A DNA stretch of 64,000 nt from positions 248,001-312,000 of the forward strand of contig NZ_JAVRHX010000002.1 in NCBI RefSeq assembly GCF_031846345.1. The letters are read 5' to 3'. Each line of letters opens with the position of its first letter. Within the stretch, counting starts at the first letter, position 1. The DNA is from Glaciecola petra (lineage in GTDB: Bacteria; Pseudomonadota; Gammaproteobacteria; Enterobacterales; Alteromonadaceae). Both the position numbers and the translations under genes were made by a program. Under the pieces are notes generated by a model. That model did no database searches. It saw only the letters and a list, made by a program, of their open reading frames with translations, and was not told the origin of the DNA. Below are positions 35,719 to 45,560 of this stretch, piece after piece.

Positions 35719-38700
35719 CTAAAAATTTTCACGCCAATGCAGCAATCGTTCGTCGCCACGATAAATTCCGAAGGCGGCGATTGCTGACGGGTCTTCATCA
35801 AACACGCCGTCATTGTCCCAATCATACTCTAACCAATCATAAGCGTTATACAAAACGCCAATTTGTCCTTGGTTGCCAGCACCGCTTGCTTGATATTCAA
35901 TGTCTTTTGTTTTGCCAGATATAAAGCCGCCGGTTCCTCCTAAAACGGCGGTTAAATTAGGGTCCAAGCTAATGTTGCTTAGCGTAATTCTGCTGGCATC
36001 ATAGCTTTGGCAGTTATTATCATTACTGAGTCTAAAGCTGCCGCCATCATAGTGTTCGAGTTGCATCGCTTGGGATAAATTAGCGGTTTCTGGACCAAAA
36101 CTATTTTCTAATACCAAGCGACCAAATCTTATTTCGATGCCGGTTGAAGAGACGTCAACAGTCGATGTTACGTTAACACCATCGGCGTCGCTAATGCCCG
36201 ATATGATAAAATCAATGTCAGATGTAAAAGGATCTACTAGCGCATTTGGCGAGCGGTTATAATAAAAGTTATCACTGTCAGCAAATTGATAATGTAGCAC
36301 CCCCCTAGCTAAAGCCACGGTATTTGGTAGGGCTGTCAAATCATTTTGACTTAAGGTTCCGGTATTCATATTTGATGTAATTGGCAACAAACTTGAATTT
36401 ACTCCGGTGGCAACTTGATCAGTAGTAGGGCTTGTGATGGCTATATCGCTTGCGCTCAATTTCATAAAGTCGTTGGCACTTCCTTGGCTGTCTTGATAAT
36501 AATTTTGCGTAATATTACCTTGGGTATTTCGCGCGGTAATAGCGATAACTGGGTTACTAGAATATGAAATAGCCCCTAAACTATTATTACTTTCGTCTCG
36601 TTGACCGCTATACGCGGTAAAGCTCATGTTGGCATTACAGATCGCCATTAATACGCCATTTTCTGCCACGGTTTGGTCAAAGTATTTAGGTATAAATCGA
36701 CCAATGTTTATAGCTGTCGAAGACACAATAATACTCGCATTGCCATAATCACTGTCTTGTACCTCTAAATTAATGAGGCCTACTTCGGAATATCGCGCGG
36801 CATTAAAGGTAGATATGCCACTTGAAAACGTAGTTAAATTTACATCTTGGAAACTGGCACTTGTGCTGGTGGATAAAGATGCGCCACTAGCATAGCTCAA
36901 GCTGCCTTCTACGCTACCGCTATTCGTCGGCGCGGTCCTATTCAGGCTTAATTGTATTTGGCCAGGAGAATAATTGGGAGTTACCACCGAGGGTGTTGCG
37001 GCATTGACAGCGCTCACATTAAGTTCAAAGTTATCACCTGCGGCATGCACGGGCGTAGCTGTAGCGCTAGCACCATTTAAATCTATTCCACCTGCGCGCG
37101 CTGAAACAACTAGTTGAGCTGGGCTTACCCAAAAGGAATTACTCACCCCAGATAAACTCACACCGTCTACGTCGTAGTTTGCATGTAAACGAATTTGCCC
37201 TGCGTCGTTGTATACAGGTGATGGAATCGTTGCGATACTCTCGGCGCCAAACGTTAAGGCGACGCTACTTGAGCTGCTATGTTTTGCTATGCTGGATCCT
37301 GATACATCAAAACTCAGTCCACTAGTGCCACTTGGGTCAATATTTTCTTGTGACAAATCTACATTAACACTGCCATTAAACAAACCCGTACAAACGCCAT
37401 TAGTGTTTTCTACGGCTTGTACTTTGAGTGCTTCACTAAATGCTGCGCCTGATGTTTGGTTGGGAATTGTTGTACTGTTGCTAGCACCCGACAAAAATCG
37501 AAAGCCGGCATCACTGAATGTAATATCACACGAACTACCACTACCATCATCACATTCAACAGGATTGCTTGCCGCAACCGACGCTTTTGTTATAGACAAA
37601 GTCACGGTTTCAGGCACAGTATAACTGCCGCTTATTGTGGTTGTGCCAATAAAGGTACCCGTGCCAAGTGCAGCACCATTACCGAGCAATTCTAAAGTAA
37701 TCGATTCAGTACTTAAGCTTGAGCAATCTGCGTTAGCACAAGCATTAATCGTGATTGTTTCTGCCTCGCAGGTTAACGCTTGTCCGTCATGCACAATCTC
37801 GTAATGATGCACAACAGGAACAACGCTACAGGGATGACGTTCAGCCATAATTTCTTGAACTTGTGTTGTTGTCAATGTGCCATCGTAGAGTCTAAATTCA
37901 TCAATCAAACCATGAAAATCATATGAACTAGAATTTGAGACGCCTCCAACTCGTAACTCGGTATTAACAACAGCATTGCTATTGTTGGGGGAACCTCTTC
38001 TTTGACTTAAACTTTGCTCTACCCCGTCTACATACATACGATTGCTTGCCACGCTTCCGTTAGTAAATTCCACCGCTATGTGGTGCCAACTATTTTCTAG
38101 GCCAGCACTGGCAATACCGTATATATCATTCCTCCACGTATTAAAGCCAATACTGCCGTCGATAATCCAGATATCATGAAAATTCCATCCCATTGGCATA
38201 GCACTATTGGTGCCGTCCCAATACATCCAGAAAGTGGCGGTAGTTTTAGCACCGTTTGAAGTATCAACCGGTAAACCTGTTACCTGAATTGAACCATCGT
38301 TTTGACTAGCATAACCACAAGTACCTGGGTCGCCCGTTAAAGCGGGAGTACTTGTTTCTGGTGTGGAACTTCTCACAATTCGACCATCGTATCCATTTCC
38401 GCTATTGTCAATAACTTCACCATTACTGCCATTCCAAGTATCTTCTTCGAAACGATATTCCAATATCAAGTTGGTGGTAGCAGGCGTTTCTGAGCATGGA
38501 CCTAAGGTAACTGCGCCATTTAAAGCGCCTTCTCGCAAAACTTCGTAGTTCGACATATTGGTAGAGCTTTGGATAGTGTTTGCAATACCAATTTCCATGT
38601 AGTCACCGCCACCCCGCTCATGGAAGATGGTTTCAATTTCAAATACGGAATCTTGTGTCAAGGTAAATGAGCCGCCGGTGCGAGAGTTTGCGGTATTACG

Positions 38701-39633
38701 CTCAAATCTGAGTTCATTCGAAGCGCCAGCATTTGACCCGCCAAACTTATTAAAGGTAACGGTGTCACCAGACAGCGTATTTAATTCCAAATTAAAGCCG
38801 TCGTCACTTTCTACAAAAATAGTGTAGTCACCAGCGGGTAAATTTATTAAGCCGTTTGTTTTTACCAAAAAATCACTCTGGCCTTGATTGCCCACCGAAC
38901 CAAAACCTGGGTACGGAAGGGTGCCTGAGAAGGTACGGCGTTGTCCACCAAAGTCATATCGGTCAGCTTTTGCGGTGCCGCTTTCAACTATATTGTATCT
39001 ACCGCCATCTATTAAACCCGTTGCAGGAGAGCCATCAGCGACCCAAGCGTCATATATAGCCAAAGATGTCGTGCTATTATTAATTCGAGTAGTACTGCCT
39101 CCACTTCCTATTCGTAGGCCGGTAACATCTATTAAGCCTTTGTCATCACAACTGGTGGTTTCCCATGCTGCTTGAAAGCCCTCTTCGGTAACTGAAAAAT
39201 CGGTATCATTCACCACTAACATCGCTCCCGATTTGGCAACAAGATCAGAAGGAATTGCATCACCGTCAAATGACCCTAAAAGTGTGTCTGATGTGGTGGT
39301 GCCATCATAAACACTTAAAGAATCAAAGTTATCTTCATAATCGAAGGCAGAAAACGAAAGTGTGACCCAGCCACCGCCGCTTGGTTGAATTAAAAATGAG
39401 CAGGTTTCATTATTTGAGTAGCTACCACTTGTGCCACCAGAATCAGTCAAAGCGCCCGTTACGGACGTCGATGAAGTATCGCTACAAATAATGTTTGTTG
39501 TTTGAGCTTGAACGCTAAAAATAGTGAACAATACAAATCCCGTCAACAATGCCCATATTGCGACTCTAACGCTTTCTTTGTATAAGTTGTTAGGTGTTAG
39601 TATTGTCCGCATTGTCGATACCGGTTTCTTCAC
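35719..39633 (-). CDS. MshQ-like giant exported protein: CUB, PA14-like, LamG and DUF6701 domains
   Basis: 1304 residues. A signal sequence (about 24-43) leads a CUB-like domain (about 50-157, four Cys). A PA14-like domain follows (about 158-375, LPAGDYTIFVESDDGFNLEL). Next is a LamG/concanavalin domain (about 385-600, WHHIAVEFTNG and LIDEFRLYDGTL). The rest is a long DUF6701 region (about 610-1304) as in MshQ of the mannose-sensitive hemagglutinin pilus locus, ending in the typical WLEYDWDNDGVFDEDP and LLHWRENF. No other msh gene is nearby, so this is an orphan. Probably a surface adhesin or pilus-tip protein. The GTG start at 39633 or the ATG at 39612 are both possible. Confidence 0.8.
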   Translation of the reverse strand: MKKPVSTMRTILTPNNLYKESVRVAIWALLTGFVLFTIFSVQAQTTNIICSDTSSTSVTGALTDSGGTSGSYSNNETCSFLIQPSGGGWVTLSFSAFDYEDNFDSLSVYDGTTTSDTLLGSFDGDAIPSDLVAKSGAMLVVNDTDFSVTEEGFQAAWETTSCDDKGLIDVTGLRIGSGGSTTRINNSTTSLAIYDAWVADGSPATGLIDGGRYNIVESGTAKADRYDFGGQRRTFSGTLPYPGFGSVGNQGQSDFLVKTNGLINLPAGDYTIFVESDDGFNLELNTLSGDTVTFNKFGGSNAGASNELRFERNTANSRTGGSFTLTQDSVFEIETIFHERGGGDYMEIGIANTIQSSTNMSNYEVLREGALNGAVTLGPCSETPATTNLILEYRFEEDTWNGSNGEVIDNSGNGYDGRIVRSSTPETSTPALTGDPGTCGYASQNDGSIQVTGLPVDTSNGAKTTATFWMYWDGTNSAMPMGWNFHDIWIIDGSIGFNTWRNDIYGIASAGLENSWHHIAVEFTNGSVASNRMYVDGVEQSLSQRRGSPNNSNAVVNTELRVGGVSNSSSYDFHGLIDEFRLYDGTLTTTQVQEIMAERHPCSVVPVVHHYEIVHDGQALTCEAETITINACANADCSSLSTESITLELLGNGAALGTGTFIGTTTISGSYTVPETVTLSITKASVAASNPVECDDGSGSSCDITFSDAGFRFLSGASNSTTIPNQTSGAAFSEALKVQAVENTNGVCTGLFNGSVNVDLSQENIDPSGTSGLSFDVSGSSIAKHSSSSSVALTFGAESIATIPSPVYNDAGQIRLHANYDVDGVSLSGVSNSFWVSPAQLVVSARAGGIDLNGASATATPVHAAGDNFELNVSAVNAATPSVVTPNYSPGQIQLSLNRTAPTNSGSVEGSLSYASGASLSTSTSASFQDVNLTTFSSGISTFNAARYSEVGLINLEVQDSDYGNASIIVSSTAINIGRFIPKYFDQTVAENGVLMAICNANMSFTAYSGQRDESNNSLGAISYSSNPVIAITARNTQGNITQNYYQDSQGSANDFMKLSASDIAITSPTTDQVATGVNSSLLPITSNMNTGTLSQNDLTALPNTVALARGVLHYQFADSDNFYYNRSPNALVDPFTSDIDFIISGISDADGVNVTSTVDVSSTGIEIRFGRLVLENSFGPETANLSQAMQLEHYDGGSFRLSNDNNCQSYDASRITLSNISLDPNLTAVLGGTGGFISGKTKDIEYQASGAGNQGQIGVLYNAYDWLEYDWDNDGVFDEDPSAIAAFGIYRGDERLLHWRENF

Positions 39634-39790
39634 TTTTCGCGTAAGCTAAAAATTTAATGACGTGGTATCTTTATTATCGTCAATATATAGGTTTTACTTA
39701 GCGAATAGGGCTATTGATTTCAATGTGTTAGTCACTTATTGTGAGGTATCTTTGCGCCATCTTCGAAATATACTGAAGGATTTTTAACAA

Positions 39791-40072
39791 ATGTCTTTTA
39801 CCGACATTAATATGTATCTCGTTATTCTGTTGACCATGATGGCCGGCATTGGCATTACTTTATTTTTTGTTGGCGCTTTAATCACGGTAGCATCAGCATT
39901 TGGTGAGGGTAGAAAATTATGGGGCATTTTTTGCATAATATTTTTACCTATATCCATTGTATATTGCGTCAAATATTGGACTAGCACTCAATATCCACGT
40001 AAGTACCTAGTATTCGGATTAGCCTTAATTGTGTTAGTAGCCTTGGTATTGCTACTGTTAAAACTTTTCTAA
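39791..40072 (+). CDS. Small membrane protein, three predicted TM helices
   Basis: 93 residues, nearly all hydrophobic: TM segments at about 8-34, 43-60 and 72-91. I do not recognise a family. It ends 9 bp before the apbE gene on the same strand and probably forms an operon with it. AAGGA lies about 10 bases upstream of the ATG. Confidence 0.65.
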   Translation: MSFTDINMYLVILLTMMAGIGITLFFVGALITVASAFGEGRKLWGIFCIIFLPISIVYCVKYWTSTQYPRKYLVFGLALIVLVALVLLLLKLF

Positions 40073-40081
40073 GGAAAAATA

Positions 40082-41086
40082 GTGCATAGAAATAACAACG
40101 TTAAATTCTTTTTTAGTAAAGCACATATGAGTATGTTGTTGTTACTTATTAGTGTCACTTTTTCACTAAATAGTCACGCAGATTGGCAAAAAACTGACTA
40201 CAGCACAATGGGCACCAATATATTGGTTGAGGTGTATCACAAAGACGCGGCCCTACGCGAACAAGCAACAAGAGCAGTATTTGCCGAAATGGAGCGCATT
40301 AACCAACAATTTAGTACTTATATTGACAGCAGTGAATTATCTCAACTCAATCAAAATGCTTACAAAAATCGCGTTATCGTCAGCAAAGAGTTATTCGATT
40401 TATTAGTGTTGAGCGCTGAAATTTCCGAGCTTACTCAGGGCGCATTTGACGTGACCTATGCTAGTGTTGGTTATTTATATAGTTACCCAGATAAAGTGAA
40501 GCCTAGTGACGAAGAAATTCAACAGCGGCTCTCGGCAATCGACTATCGTTTACTAGAGCTTAAAAAAGATGACTTAAGCGTGCGTTATAAAAACCCTAAT
40601 GTAAAAGTCGATTTGGGTGGTGTTGCCAAAGGATACGCGGTAGACAACGCCATTAAAATCTTAAAATCTCTTGGGATTGAACATGCTTTGGTAACCGCTG
40701 GTGGTGATACTCGTTTATTAGGAGATCGCTTAGGTAAACCTTGGATAGTAGGTATTCGTGACCCCCGTAACCGAGACAAGCAAGCGGTGTTAATACCTCT
40801 AGCAGAAAGTGCAATGTCGACCTCGGGTGATTATGAGCGTTATTTTGAAGAAAATGGCGAACGTTTCCATCACATCATCAGCCCTAAAACGGGTAAATCA
40901 ACGCATGAGGTGCAGTCTGTTTCCATTATTGGCCCTGAAAGTGTCTATAACGATGCGCTTTCTACTGCCGTGTTTGTCATGGGCCTTGAAAAAGGTATCG
41001 GTCTTATAAATGGTTTACCTGAATTTGAAGCAATAGTCATGGATAAGCAACGGAGAATGCATTATTCCAGTGGTTTGGGTCAGTAA
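40082..41086 (+). CDS. apbE: FAD:protein FMN transferase (ApbE)
   Basis: 334 residues. Signal peptide (about 10-33, SHA-DW) then the ApbE domain: MGTNILVEV, QGAFDVTYASVGYLY, KVDLGGVAKGYAVD, ALVTAGGDTRLLG and the C-terminal AMSTSGDYERYFE and HHIISPKTG. ApbE attaches FMN to Thr/Ser of target flavoproteins such as NqrB, NqrC and RnfG in the periplasm. No nqr, rnf or FMN-binding protein gene is in the window, so the target is elsewhere. GTG start with AAGGA upstream. There is no lipobox, unlike many ApbE proteins. Confidence 0.92.
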   Translation: MHRNNNVKFFFSKAHMSMLLLLISVTFSLNSHADWQKTDYSTMGTNILVEVYHKDAALREQATRAVFAEMERINQQFSTYIDSSELSQLNQNAYKNRVIVSKELFDLLVLSAEISELTQGAFDVTYASVGYLYSYPDKVKPSDEEIQQRLSAIDYRLLELKKDDLSVRYKNPNVKVDLGGVAKGYAVDNAIKILKSLGIEHALVTAGGDTRLLGDRLGKPWIVGIRDPRNRDKQAVLIPLAESAMSTSGDYERYFEENGERFHHIISPKTGKSTHEVQSVSIIGPESVYNDALSTAVFVMGLEKGIGLINGLPEFEAIVMDKQRRMHYSSGLGQ

Positions 41087-41157
41087 ATTTATAACCACAG
41101 TGCAAGATCAAAACAAAGCTGACACTAAATAGCGGTATCGCTTTGTATATTGACCGA

Positions 41158-42042
41158 CTATTTAACTTGCTCTTTTAAGTCTTCAATAGTTTTTATTACA
41201 AATGAGATATCTTCTTCAGCTACGTCAATGAGCCCTGCTGCTAAATACTCGGGAGTCTGATATAAATCACGAATCACGGAATTCGCTGTTTTTAAAAATA
41301 CTGCAGAGGCCTTTGTTTTGTTGCACATCATATGTACTTTTGATACCGGTTCGATCCCAGCAATTCGATAAGACAACAGATTGAGAGACTCAGTATTGTT
41401 TTCATAATGATTGAGTTCTGCGGGAGGCAGTATAGCGAAGTCTGCCCTTGAACGCGTAATTAGCAATGCTAAGTTTAGATATGAAGTCATACCTTGAATA
41501 GATACTTTGTTCTTTTGCGCTATATTTTTTAATGCAGCGTCAATATGATCGCCTTGGCTTATGTTTTCCCAAAGCATCAATTGAGTATCGGGGTAGACCT
41601 CAAATAATGCCTCAATATTTTTTACAGCGCCTTCTTCGTTTAGCAGTGAAGGGTCCAAGGGTCCCATTTCTTCCCGCAAATAAAGGCGGTGAGTTTGCAT
41701 TAAGCCAATTGGTAAAGAAAAATAATAACGTGAAGCACGTTCAGCTGATTTGAGCTTGAATAGTGCACATATCGCGTCATCAGTATCTTCTGAAAATTTG
41801 ATAATAGATCGAGCGGTAGGCAAAAATTCTAGCGTGAAGTCATTCGGTAAATTATCCACCACTAACAGCATAGCTGCTGAAACGGCATTTTTGGGGTCTT
41901 TATTCTTGTATGCTTGAGAAAAATAGATGTCTTCGTAGTGAATATGTACCGATGCATTATTTTTAGCATCAGACTGAGTAATAAAAGAACTCATACAAAA
42001 TGCGACAACGATTAAAAATAATGGACTAACGCTTCGTCTCAA
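41158..42042 (-). CDS. Periplasmic solute-binding-like protein
   Basis: 294 residues. A signal peptide (about 1-26, SDA-KN) leads an SBP_bac_3-like fold: LPNDFTLEFLPTARSI near the N terminus, then a SQGDHIDAALKNIAQ / ADFAILPPAELNHYE segment. Proteins of this type are often orphan binding proteins without a transporter and may serve sensors. No ABC transporter gene is adjacent on this strand in operon distance; ybbP is 227 bp upstream. The TTG start has AAGG about 9 bases upstream. Confidence 0.6.
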   Translation of the reverse strand: MRRSVSPLFLIVVAFCMSSFITQSDAKNNASVHIHYEDIYFSQAYKNKDPKNAVSAAMLLVVDNLPNDFTLEFLPTARSIIKFSEDTDDAICALFKLKSAERASRYYFSLPIGLMQTHRLYLREEMGPLDPSLLNEEGAVKNIEALFEVYPDTQLMLWENISQGDHIDAALKNIAQKNKVSIQGMTSYLNLALLITRSRADFAILPPAELNHYENNTESLNLLSYRIAGIEPVSKVHMMCNKTKASAVFLKTANSVIRDLYQTPEYLAAGLIDVAEEDISFVIKTIEDLKEQVK

Positions 42043-42269
42043 AATAACGCCTTATGTTCGGCCATATCCTACGTATTCTGTTTGTATCGGCAATTTTTTC
42101 TGAATCGCTATAGAATACTGATGCTTATCTCTCAACATACTAGATTTATAAGCGCTTGTAAAACCAACTATAAGCTAGAATCTCGCTTACCCATCACCAA
42201 ATATACAGGTGATAAAAACTTGATTTAAAACGCATTAAAAGGTTGATGCAATTATTCTTCATTTAACCA

Positions 42270-44810
42270 TTACGAAGACTCTTTCAATAGCTGAGCAGGT
42301 TGTATTTTTAATTTTTGAAATAAGTATAAAGCGCCCAAACTAAAAACGATAACCGACGATATACAAGCTACTGCCATCCCCATCCAATATATATCCCAAG
42401 CGAACACTTTGAGTCTAACTTGCAACACTAAAGTCGCGATAATTAGTCCTAAGATAATGGAAAACAAACTCACCACTGTCGCTAAGAGTGAATATTCAAT
42501 TATAATGGCTCTTCTTATGTAAGAAATACGCGCGCCTATACAATACAGAATAATGGCATGATAACTTTGTTTACTTCTGCCAGCAGCCATCACACTTGCC
42601 AACACCATTAGGCTGACCAATAAGCTAATAGCTGAAATTACGCTTAGCCCGCTAGTCCCTTTGTTAAGTAAATCGCTAGCGGAATCAATTAAATCTTTTG
42701 TACGAACAGTGATGATATTAGGATACGTGCGAGCTAATTGAGTTTGAAGGGCTAAAGCCTCTTCATCGTCCATATAAATTGTGCCGACATAAGCGTTGAT
42801 AAAGTCATCCAGAGCGCCATCAGAAAATATCGCTTCAAACCAAAATCGCGTTTGTATACCTTGTTGACTATAAATACCAGTGAGCAGGCCGGTTCGTTCT
42901 ATGCCGACTAAGGAAAATTGAACTATATCACCAGGAGAGAGGCGCATTTGTTGTGCTTCTCGGTCTTCCATAATAAAGGCAAAGTCAATATTAGGATTGG
43001 CTAATGAATTAGCCGAAAATGAATCATCCCAAATTGCGCCATCAACAATTTTTATGCCGTCGATATTGCCCGACAAATAACTCAATTTGTGCTCATCGCG
43101 TGCTTGATTTTGCCAATTTACATCATCATTACCTAGCTCCCTAATCGGCGTACCATTAATCGCAGAGACTCTTGCACGGACGTTGGGAGACAGAGTCAGT
43201 TTATTTACTGAGTCATACTGACTGGCGGCTTTATGTAAGCCTTCTTTTTGCTCGGATAATACGTCGTACAATACCAAAGCAGGTGATTCTTCAGGAATAG
43301 TGGTCTCTACTAAGCGAAGCAATGAAAACACAATGACCGTACAAGCAACAAGTAGTGTTAGTGCTGTACCCAATGAAAGAAGTGTAATTCTAAGTGGGGT
43401 TCCAGGACGGTGCATGTTGGCTAGAGCTAAACGAGTAGCCGCATGGCGCAATAACCATTGGCGCTGCTCCATAGTGCGTGATACCCAGCGTAAGCCTCTA
43501 ACCACGACTTCAAAAAAGCTTAAGCAAATAATAACAGTTACCAGAAACGCCAAACCAAAAAGTACATTCGGGATGGCGAATAAAACAAGTATGGCTAGCA
43601 TGATAGCAAAACCATAGCTTGCTATACGCCAGTGCACTGAAATTGTGTTTCCGCTTATGTTATTGGCTCTGAATAGATGCGCAACATCTACTTGTAAGGC
43701 TCGTCCTAAGGCAGGTAATGCAAAGGTAAATGCCGTTACAATACCGAAAAACCAAGCTGAAAAAGCGGCAACAATTGTGTCACTGGCTTGCAATACAAGA
43801 GGTAAGTCTTGTGATAATACCTGACTTCCAATTAAAGCAAGTCCGCTGCCAAAAAGTACGCCGATAAAACCTGAGACTGAAGCTAAAATAGCAATTTGCA
43901 CGACAAAAATTTGCCCAATTTTGGCGTCTCTTAGGCCGCACGCTTTTAATGTTGCTATGGTTTCACGCTTGCTTTGTAAATACACTGAGATACTGTTAAA
44001 AATGCCCAGACCGCCAATGAAAAGGGTGCTAAATGCGACAATAAGTAAGCCAGAAGCAATTTGAGATAAGCGCTCAGCAATACGACGACTTCGATCTTTA
44101 AACGTTTGTATTTCCCAATCGGTGTCGGGGAATTGTGCAATAAAATTATCTTCCCACGTGTCTACCTTTTCAGAGGTGCGAATACGATACTCATATTCCA
44201 CTCGGCTACCTGGACGTAACAAGCCTGACGCATTCATGGCTTCTTCAGAAATTAAAACAGGCGCACCTCGCCAATTAGCATTCAGTCTTCGGTCGGGTTG
44301 TGCTAGTACCAATGCCCTTATAACAAGTTCCAAATCACCAATATAAACGGTGTCACCCACTCTAAGTTGTGAGCGTTCGGCTAATATTGGATCCACAGCA
44401 ACGCCCCATTGCCCTTCATCATTTGCTAATGCAGAAGATAAATTTTGCTCTGGTTGTAGCGTGAGCTCCCCATACAGAGGGTATGCATTGTCAATACTCA
44501 AAAGTTCTACCAAGGCAAATTCGTCGCCTTGGGTACTCATCATGGTATCGAGTTCACGCGTTAACGAAATATCACCGGTGCTCGCTAGCCAGTCTAAAAC
44601 TGCCTGCTCAATTGGTTCACTTGACTCTATTTCAACATCGCCGCCCATTAGCGCTCGCGTATCCGATAACAACACTCGGTCGAGCATCTGATAAAGACTA
44701 GCCGCGGCCATTACCAAGCACACCCCAAATATTAGGCAAGCACAAAACAGCCAAAGACGTTTTAAACCTTGAACAAGGTCACTCCAAGCAAATTTAAGCT
44801 GAAAATTCAC
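42270..44810 (-). CDS. ybbP: ABC transporter permease YbbP (FtsX family)
   Basis: 846 residues with two FtsX-type permease modules: TM helix near 17-38, a large periplasmic domain, three TM helices (about 255-365), further helices near 400-430 and 480-500, a second periplasmic domain and a final FtsX-like set of three TM helices (about 715-840). This is the YbbP/MacB-like layout. YbbAP is described as a putative lysophospholipase L1/esterase-linked ABC transporter that probably extracts lipids or hydrophobic compounds rather than importing. GTG start with GAGGA upstream. Overlaps ybbA by 17 bp. Confidence 0.85.
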   Translation of the reverse strand: MNFQLKFAWSDLVQGLKRLWLFCACLIFGVCLVMAAASLYQMLDRVLLSDTRALMGGDVEIESSEPIEQAVLDWLASTGDISLTRELDTMMSTQGDEFALVELLSIDNAYPLYGELTLQPEQNLSSALANDEGQWGVAVDPILAERSQLRVGDTVYIGDLELVIRALVLAQPDRRLNANWRGAPVLISEEAMNASGLLRPGSRVEYEYRIRTSEKVDTWEDNFIAQFPDTDWEIQTFKDRSRRIAERLSQIASGLLIVAFSTLFIGGLGIFNSISVYLQSKRETIATLKACGLRDAKIGQIFVVQIAILASVSGFIGVLFGSGLALIGSQVLSQDLPLVLQASDTIVAAFSAWFFGIVTAFTFALPALGRALQVDVAHLFRANNISGNTISVHWRIASYGFAIMLAILVLFAIPNVLFGLAFLVTVIICLSFFEVVVRGLRWVSRTMEQRQWLLRHAATRLALANMHRPGTPLRITLLSLGTALTLLVACTVIVFSLLRLVETTIPEESPALVLYDVLSEQKEGLHKAASQYDSVNKLTLSPNVRARVSAINGTPIRELGNDDVNWQNQARDEHKLSYLSGNIDGIKIVDGAIWDDSFSANSLANPNIDFAFIMEDREAQQMRLSPGDIVQFSLVGIERTGLLTGIYSQQGIQTRFWFEAIFSDGALDDFINAYVGTIYMDDEEALALQTQLARTYPNIITVRTKDLIDSASDLLNKGTSGLSVISAISLLVSLMVLASVMAAGRSKQSYHAIILYCIGARISYIRRAIIIEYSLLATVVSLFSIILGLIIATLVLQVRLKVFAWDIYWMGMAVACISSVIVFSLGALYLFQKLKIQPAQLLKESS

Positions 44811-45477
44811 TATTTTCCTCTACTCGAAGTTTGCCAGATTCTAGCCAAAACAATCGTTTACAGCGTTGCGCCAAGCGCATGTCGTGAGTCACCAGTACCA
44901 ATGTTGACTGTGATTGCGCGTGTAAATCGAACAACATGTCAGCAACACGCTTGCCGGTTTTTTCATCTAGGTTACCCGTGGGTTCGTCGGCTAAAATCAG
45001 TCTTGGCTCATGAACTAAGGCCCTTGCGATAGCAACACGTTGTTGCTCACCACCTGATAACTGTTGTGGATAATGAGTTGTTCTGTCTTTTAGACCAACT
45101 CGTTCGAGCATATTTATTGCGCGTTTGGTTGAATCTGCTTGACCAGCAATATCAAGGGGCAATGCGGCATTAGCAAGCGCCGTTAAACTATCGATTAAAT
45201 GAAAAGACTGAAAGACGATGCCCATATTGTCGCGTCTAAAATCAGCCAGCTCGTCAGGAGATAGATGAGATAGCGCTTGGCCATCTAATTGAATACTGCC
45301 ATGTGTGGGTTGTTCTAATGCGGCCAGAAGTTGGAGTAGCGTGGTCTTGCCGGAGCCAGAAGGACCAACAATAGCCACGGTATCACCACCATCCATACTG
45401 AAGTTTAAGTTGTCAAGGACACGCAATGGAGAATCTGCTTGTCCATACTCCATAGTAAGATTAGAAACCTGAATCAA
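44794..45477 (-). CDS. ybbA: ABC transporter ATP-binding protein YbbA
   Basis: 227 residues of the LolD/MacB ATPase group. Walker A GPSGSGKTT, Q-loop FQSFHL, signature LSGGEQQRVAIARAL, Walker B LILADEPTG and the H-loop LVTHD are all intact. Partner of the overlapping permease gene. TTG start at 45477 with AGGAG six bases upstream. In E. coli the esterase gene tesA is divergent from ybbA; here no tesA is present and the upstream gene is an AraC-type regulator. Confidence 0.9.
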   Translation of the reverse strand: MIQVSNLTMEYGQADSPLRVLDNLNFSMDGGDTVAIVGPSGSGKTTLLQLLAALEQPTHGSIQLDGQALSHLSPDELADFRRDNMGIVFQSFHLIDSLTALANAALPLDIAGQADSTKRAINMLERVGLKDRTTHYPQQLSGGEQQRVAIARALVHEPRLILADEPTGNLDEKTGKRVADMLFDLHAQSQSTLVLVTHDMRLAQRCKRLFWLESGKLRVEENSEFSA

Positions 45478-45560
45478 CTTAATCTCCTGCTACGATATTG
45501 TTTTAATTGATATCATACAGAAGTACGCAAAAGACCCTTAGGCAGACCATTTATACTCAT

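Noticed and set aside
42193..42213. ATCACC/GGTGAT small hairpin upstream of the solute-binding gene
   Set aside because: Only 6 bp of stem and no T run; not enough to call a terminator or operator.
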